Shown piece after piece: positions 60,610 to 64,000 of a stretch of DNA of 64,000 nt. Below the pieces are notes generated by a model, which did not search any database, was not told the origin of the DNA, and saw only the letters and a program-made list of their open reading frames with translations. This stretch comes from Haloarcula sp. CBA1129 (GTDB lineage Archaea > Halobacteriota > Halobacteria > Halobacteriales > Haloarculaceae): assembly GCF_008729015.1 (NCBI RefSeq), contig NZ_RKSM01000001.1, positions 1,736,001 to 1,800,000 on the forward strand, in the 5' to 3' direction. Each line of letters begins with the position of its first letter. Within the stretch, counting starts at the first letter, position 1. A program made the translations under genes and the position numbers.

Positions 60610-61121
60610 TAGACCCGAACCTACCCACAGGATCAGGTCAATCGGGTTAGTTATTTTATATTGACCGAGGACAGTAGGCTGTCTCCGCGAGTATAGTTTT
60701 TAGGACCACGTTGACCAATTGGTAGAAGGCTGTTAATGGAATGCCTTCCACGAGGTGTCACCGTAGTTGGTGCGCCTGTACGGGCATACACCACGTCTCG
60801 ACGAGTACCAATAATCGCTCAATCAGAGAGTCATGGAACTATTCGAAGACGCCGCTGATGTGCGAAAGCCAGCGACATGAAGACGGTCCAGCTTCGTGGG
60901 GTGTAGGTTCTAATCTTATAGCGGGTCGTCACCCGAAGGTGCTTTTTTCGTAGTCTGTGGTGAATTTGGCCGTCGTCTGTGGAGCGCGCACCGGATATTG
61001 AATGGCTAATAGTTTGGGTTAGCTGTATCCTCAATTAGTTACCAGAAAATATTTATTAAGCATCAGGATATTAAGCAAACATGTACCGGCACTCAGCCGG
61101 TGCTTACCCATACCCGCATGT
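60610..61121. other. Gap without a supported gene; promoter of the exported-protein cluster
   Basis: No convincing gene. Near the right end a TATTTATTAAGC stretch (about 61050) and a stem ACCGGC-ACTCA-GCCGGT (61083-61099) precede ATG 61122 and could be the promoter and 5' leader of that gene. A small open frame at 60736-60858 has no recognisable content. Confidence 0.4.
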
Positions 61122-61400
61122 ATGATTACGAGGTCAGTCACCATCGAGGATATCGATGATCTGTACCTGATGTGGAACGGCCATATCAACGCCTCCGCCC
61201 TCTATCGCCGTGCCCTCCGTGAGGAGATGGACGTTCGTGGCGTCAACCCTGATGAACTCCGTGACCTCCTCGAACGGGCCCGCGAACAGGGCTACACACT
61301 CGAAGAAGTCGCTGAAAACACCAACCGCTTCGCTGATCTCCAGTCGCTTGTAGAAACCCAGCAAAGCCAGCAAACGGCTGGGGATGACGCAGATGATTAG
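61122..61400 (+). CDS. Small soluble protein of the exported-protein cluster
   Basis: A 92-residue charged protein (MITRSVTIEDIDDLYLMWNGHINASALYRRALREEMDVRGVNPDELRDLLERAREQGYTLEEVAENTNRFADLQSLVETQ), helical with acidic tail. I do not recognise the family. The next gene begins six bases after its stop, so the two are in one operon with the membrane proteins that follow. Such small genes accompany conjugation-like or pilus-like clusters on haloarchaeal plasmids, which is a contextual guess. Confidence 0.6.
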   Translation: MITRSVTIEDIDDLYLMWNGHINASALYRRALREEMDVRGVNPDELRDLLERAREQGYTLEEVAENTNRFADLQSLVETQQSQQTAGDDADD

Positions 61401-61406
61401 CTCGCT

Positions 61407-61826
61407 ATGTCACAGGACCAGACTCCCTCCGACCCTGAGTGTAGCACTGAAAACGAGTCACTGCTGACCGGGAAAATCCCTCGTCAGGCAGCGCTCACTG
61501 TCGTCCTCCTGAGCCTGTTCGCTGTCCAGCCGGCCGCCGCACAGAGTAACGCGGTCTGTAGCGCGGACAACCTCCCGAGTATGATTGAGGGGTTCTTCCA
61601 GCTGACCACCGCGCTGGGGATCGTCGGCCTCGCCATCGTCTGGCAAGCTGACTCCCTGATCGAGATGTTCACCCTGAATCCTGAGCAAAAGAAAGGGCTC
61701 AAGCGGCACAAGCGCTCTGCGATGAAGTCCGCGGTCGTCCTTGTCGTCCTCGGCCCGATGTACACTGTCGCTGGGTCGATGATGAGCCTCCCCCTGGCGC
61801 AATGCGTCGACCTCGTCCCCTGGTAA
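61407..61826 (+). CDS. Small membrane protein with signal-like segment
   Basis: A 139-residue protein. A hydrophobic segment (QAALTVVLLSLFAVQPAAAQ) looks like a signal peptide or first membrane helix. It is followed by SNAVCSADNLPSMIEGFFQLTTALGIVGLAIVWQAD and KSAVVLVVLGPMYTVAGSMMS segments with a KKGLKRHKR loop between. This layout of a cleaved N-terminus, two membrane helices and a positive loop recalls VirB2-like pilins of secretion systems, though the sequence is not diagnostic. It lies between the small soluble gene and the large exported protein in one operon. Confidence 0.6.
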   Translation: MSQDQTPSDPECSTENESLLTGKIPRQAALTVVLLSLFAVQPAAAQSNAVCSADNLPSMIEGFFQLTTALGIVGLAIVWQADSLIEMFTLNPEQKKGLKRHKRSAMKSAVVLVVLGPMYTVAGSMMSLPLAQCVDLVPW

Positions 61827-61853
61827 CCACCCCACAGTCCCCGTTGCAAGTCT

Positions 61854-63587
61854 ATGACCCATCGAGAACTCTCCGTACTCATGGCCGGCTTGCTCGCGAC
61901 GAGCATAGTTACGGGTATCGTCGCCGCTGACCCGCCGCGACCAGGCACGGAGGGAAACGGGCTCACCGAGAATGAGTCGGCAACGTTGTGGACACGTGAT
62001 GCGGACAACTACGTCACGCAAGAAGAGTACCGCCAGCAGTACGGTGAGAATCGCTCCGCTGTCCATCAGGTCGCCAACGGGACGGACGTTACGTTCAAAC
62101 GGCCGCCCGCGACCGCGGCGACGTGGACGCGGAACGACTTCGAGGACCTCGACGCCGGCGGCCCAGATACGTCCGTGCATCCGCCACACGCGGACCTCGA
62201 GGACGGCGTCTTCATCGAAGATGCTCACACAACGATCTTCGCGGTCCAGCCCTCTACTCGTGGACACCTCGAGTCCGGTGAAACCCCACTCTACATCGCG
62301 CCGAATGGGACGATGCGCGGGTTCGTCGATTACCGCGTTCGCGTACCCAAAGGGGACTCCTCCGGCAACACGACTATCTCGTGGTCGCTCACGGAACACG
62401 AGATCGAAGAAGTCCGGTTGAAGAAGAACGGTGAGACCATCGCCGAGCGTGACGGGACCCATACGCCTGCCCTCAACTACCAGATCGAGGACGACTGGAG
62501 TGCGAATCTCACACTGGAAGTGGAGATTAGCGTCAGGCTGAAGAAGACCGTCAGGACCGACCAGGGTAACCGGACGGACGTCGACGTCACCTACCGGACG
62601 GAAACACGGAACGTCTCCGATTCGATCGCCGTCGAGATCTACGACCTCTCGGCGTACCCCTACTACGCCGAGTATCCGAACGGCGACGCCGGCGTGGCCA
62701 TCTTCCAGTCGCGGCCGTGGCAGGGGTACACGCTCACGGAGGACGGTGAGGCACGGGTCCGTGGCATCTGGCGGTTCTACACCGCTCGGGACACCAGCTG
62801 GGACACGCTCGTTCGGTCGAATCGGACTGCTAGTGCGACCGTACAGTCGGATGCGATGCCGGTGTACGTCCATGCCTATCCCTCGCGGATCGGGCCGCGT
62901 GCCGAGCCGGTTCGAGACGGGCCGAAACTCATCGAGACTTGGGGGACTGACCGCCCGTCTCCGGTCGGCACCATCGGTGAGAACATCAATATCGACATCG
63001 TCAACCAGTCGTATACGACGACGTACGGCGTCGCTGTTCGAGCCGAGAACGTCGATCGAGAGGCGCTGCACGTTGCGGGAATCGTCCGGGGCGTGAATGC
63101 GTCAATCGTCGAGCCGGACGCCGGCTCCGAGCGACAGCTCCGCCGCAGCAATCTCACTGTTGAAGTCATCCAACAGAATCAGTCCCAAGCGACGCTCAGG
63201 GTCGAACTGCGGGACAATCAAACTGGTGTGCCGATCACGCTCGACGATAGCCGTCAATATCCAATCCGCGGCACTACCCGAAACGGGTACATCACGGTCG
63301 CGGATCAGAGCGTCGAGACCAACGCCTCAGGGGTGGCGATTGTAACCATCGACGAACCGGGCATCTACACGGTTCGGTACCACCCTGGCTCGTGGCTCGG
63401 TCACGATCCTGCGTACGTGAGCGATACCGCGACGGCCCGCTGGCACCCACTCGGGACGATTGACGGCTGGTTTACGCTGGTATTCGAGGTCGGCTGGCAG
63501 CTCCTGCCGTTCTTCGTGATGTTCTACGCTGGCAAGCGCCTCCTGCGGATGCTCGGCCCAGAAGACATCTTCGGACAGAAACCATGA
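61854..63587 (+). CDS. Large exported protein with C-terminal membrane anchor
   Basis: A 577-residue protein with an N-terminal signal (ELSVLMAGLLATSIVTGIVAADPP) and one C-terminal membrane segment (WFTLVFEVGWQLLPFFVMFYAGKRLL). Between these is a beta-rich extracellular region with repeated sheet-like parts, e.g. GFVDYRVRVPKGDSSGNTTISWSLTEHEIEEVRLKKNGETIA, VEISVRLKKTV and ATLRVELRDNQTGVPITLDDSRQYPIRGTTRNGYITVADQSVETNASGVAIVTIDEPGIYTVRYHPG, the last like an Ig-type domain. It is probably a surface protein of the same complex as the neighbours. The lipoprotein gene overlaps its stop by 4 bases. Confidence 0.7.
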   Translation: MTHRELSVLMAGLLATSIVTGIVAADPPRPGTEGNGLTENESATLWTRDADNYVTQEEYRQQYGENRSAVHQVANGTDVTFKRPPATAATWTRNDFEDLDAGGPDTSVHPPHADLEDGVFIEDAHTTIFAVQPSTRGHLESGETPLYIAPNGTMRGFVDYRVRVPKGDSSGNTTISWSLTEHEIEEVRLKKNGETIAERDGTHTPALNYQIEDDWSANLTLEVEISVRLKKTVRTDQGNRTDVDVTYRTETRNVSDSIAVEIYDLSAYPYYAEYPNGDAGVAIFQSRPWQGYTLTEDGEARVRGIWRFYTARDTSWDTLVRSNRTASATVQSDAMPVYVHAYPSRIGPRAEPVRDGPKLIETWGTDRPSPVGTIGENINIDIVNQSYTTTYGVAVRAENVDREALHVAGIVRGVNASIVEPDAGSERQLRRSNLTVEVIQQNQSQATLRVELRDNQTGVPITLDDSRQYPIRGTTRNGYITVADQSVETNASGVAIVTIDEPGIYTVRYHPGSWLGHDPAYVSDTATARWHPLGTIDGWFTLVFEVGWQLLPFFVMFYAGKRLLRMLGPEDIFGQKP

Positions 63588-64000
63588 CTCAGGACAATCC
63601 CCACCTCAGTAGACGGACCGCCCTCCGAACAGTTGCCGGCGCCGCTCTCGTGAGCGTGGCCGGATGCCTCAACAACGGCGATTCCCCAGGTGGCGGGAAC
63701 TCAACACCGTCTGATGAAGGAGGAGTCATCCAGCAAGTCACTGTAGAGGGGACAGAACTCGTCGTTGAATACTCCTCAGAGGAGGGAGTCGACCAGATCA
63801 ACCTCGTCCAGCCGAATGGGGAGCTGTTCGGTCAACGAGAAACCGCTGCTGGGTCACAACAGGTCTCTTTCGAGATCGGAACTTCCTATGAGCCTGGAGA
63901 GTATACTGTCGTGGCTCTCAGCGGTGAAGAAACGCTAGCTGAGAGTTCCTCACTGATTCAGCCGGAAATTGGAATTCAAGAGGTCGGTCTTTACCGGAAT
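63584..64000 (+). CDS. Tat lipoprotein, 3' end beyond window (partial)
   Basis: The frame is open to the window end (139 codons visible). It starts MTQDNPHLSRRTALRTVAGAALVSVAGCLNNG: a Tat motif SRRTALRTV with a lipobox AGC, so the mature protein is lipid-anchored outside the membrane. The mature part is Ser/Thr/Gly-rich at first and then beta-rich (VTVEGTELVVEYSSEEGVDQINLVQPNGELFGQRETA). The function is unknown. ATG 63584 overlaps the stop of the large exported protein gene by 4 bases. Confidence 0.8.
   Translation, partial: MTQDNPHLSRRTALRTVAGAALVSVAGCLNNGDSPGGGNSTPSDEGGVIQQVTVEGTELVVEYSSEEGVDQINLVQPNGELFGQRETAAGSQQVSFEIGTSYEPGEYTVVALSGEETLAESSSLIQPEIGIQEVGLYRN

Noticed and set aside
60736-60858. 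40-residue open frame starting MECLPRGVTVVG
   Set aside because: It is too short, with no conserved motif, promoter or coding support.
61458-63071. 537-residue open frame on the minus strand
   Set aside because: It is antisense to the small membrane protein and the large exported protein, is rich in Arg/Asp/Val as expected for a shadow, and crosses their gene boundary.

Overview
The window is from a halophilic archaeon (class Halobacteria), most likely a megaplasmid or a plasmid-derived chromosomal segment. The evidence is the acidic proteins, high GC, TATA-driven often leaderless genes, Tat-type lipoprotein signals, Orc1/Cdc6 initiators with G-rich origin boxes, TATA-binding protein genes and archaeal plasmid gene families. 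The genus cannot be fixed from the sequence. I see no rRNA, complete tRNA or CRISPR array.

Layout. (1) 0-10.5 kb: small plasmid genes (DUF932-like, DUF6610/TGT-like, ArdC-like with a peptidase motif, SWIM protein). They are separated by a recurring T-tract plus GC hairpin leader and by an inverted repeat TTAACCAACA-N21-TGTTGGTTAA. A PIN-like gene and a DUF4365-TPR gene form a cassette bracketed by two of these inverted repeats. A nucleotidyltransferase/wHTH pair follows, with a large palindrome over its TATA box. (2) 10.5-18.6 kb: replication module, with an origin (9 ORB-like boxes, a 20-bp palindrome), an Orc1/Cdc6 gene, a three-gene operon of a degenerate PolB, a small protein and a RecA-like protein, an SRAP peptidase and a second Orc1/Cdc6. 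(3) 18.9-34.7 kb: defence island, with McrBC, a type I restriction system with two different HsdM subunits, a YgjP-like metallopeptidase and two divergent TATA-binding proteins. One inverted-repeat type lies before both the hsd regulator and one TBP gene. (4) 34.9-44.8 kb: an AddB/AddA-like nuclease-helicase pair, a ParA partition locus with GAACGAA-type iterons that reappear inside the partner gene, and a tyrosine recombinase.

(5) 45.3-59 kb: a metabolic island with an aldo/keto reductase, UspA, a TRAP transporter (DctPQM), an HpcH/HpaI aldolase, an SDR, a VOC protein, an internally duplicated protein of unknown function, a RuBisCO-like protein, a DUF1537 four-carbon acid sugar kinase, an IclR regulator and an ApnO-like oxidoreductase. 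The last enzymes match the oxidoisomerase, kinase and RuBisCO-like decarboxylase set known for branched C5 sugar acids such as D-apionate. (6) 59-64 kb: a 119-bp MITE-like element, an interrupted coiled-coil gene, and the start of a cluster of exported or membrane proteins that runs off the window.

Taken together, regions 1-4 supply replication, partition, defence and integration functions, and region 5 imports and breaks down an organic or sugar acid. The best candidates for something undescribed are the inverted-repeat-bracketed PIN/DUF4365 cassette with its leader hairpins, the TBP pair linked to the two-HsdM restriction operon by a shared inverted repeat, and the archaeal RuBisCO-like sugar-acid cluster with its duplicated unknown protein.
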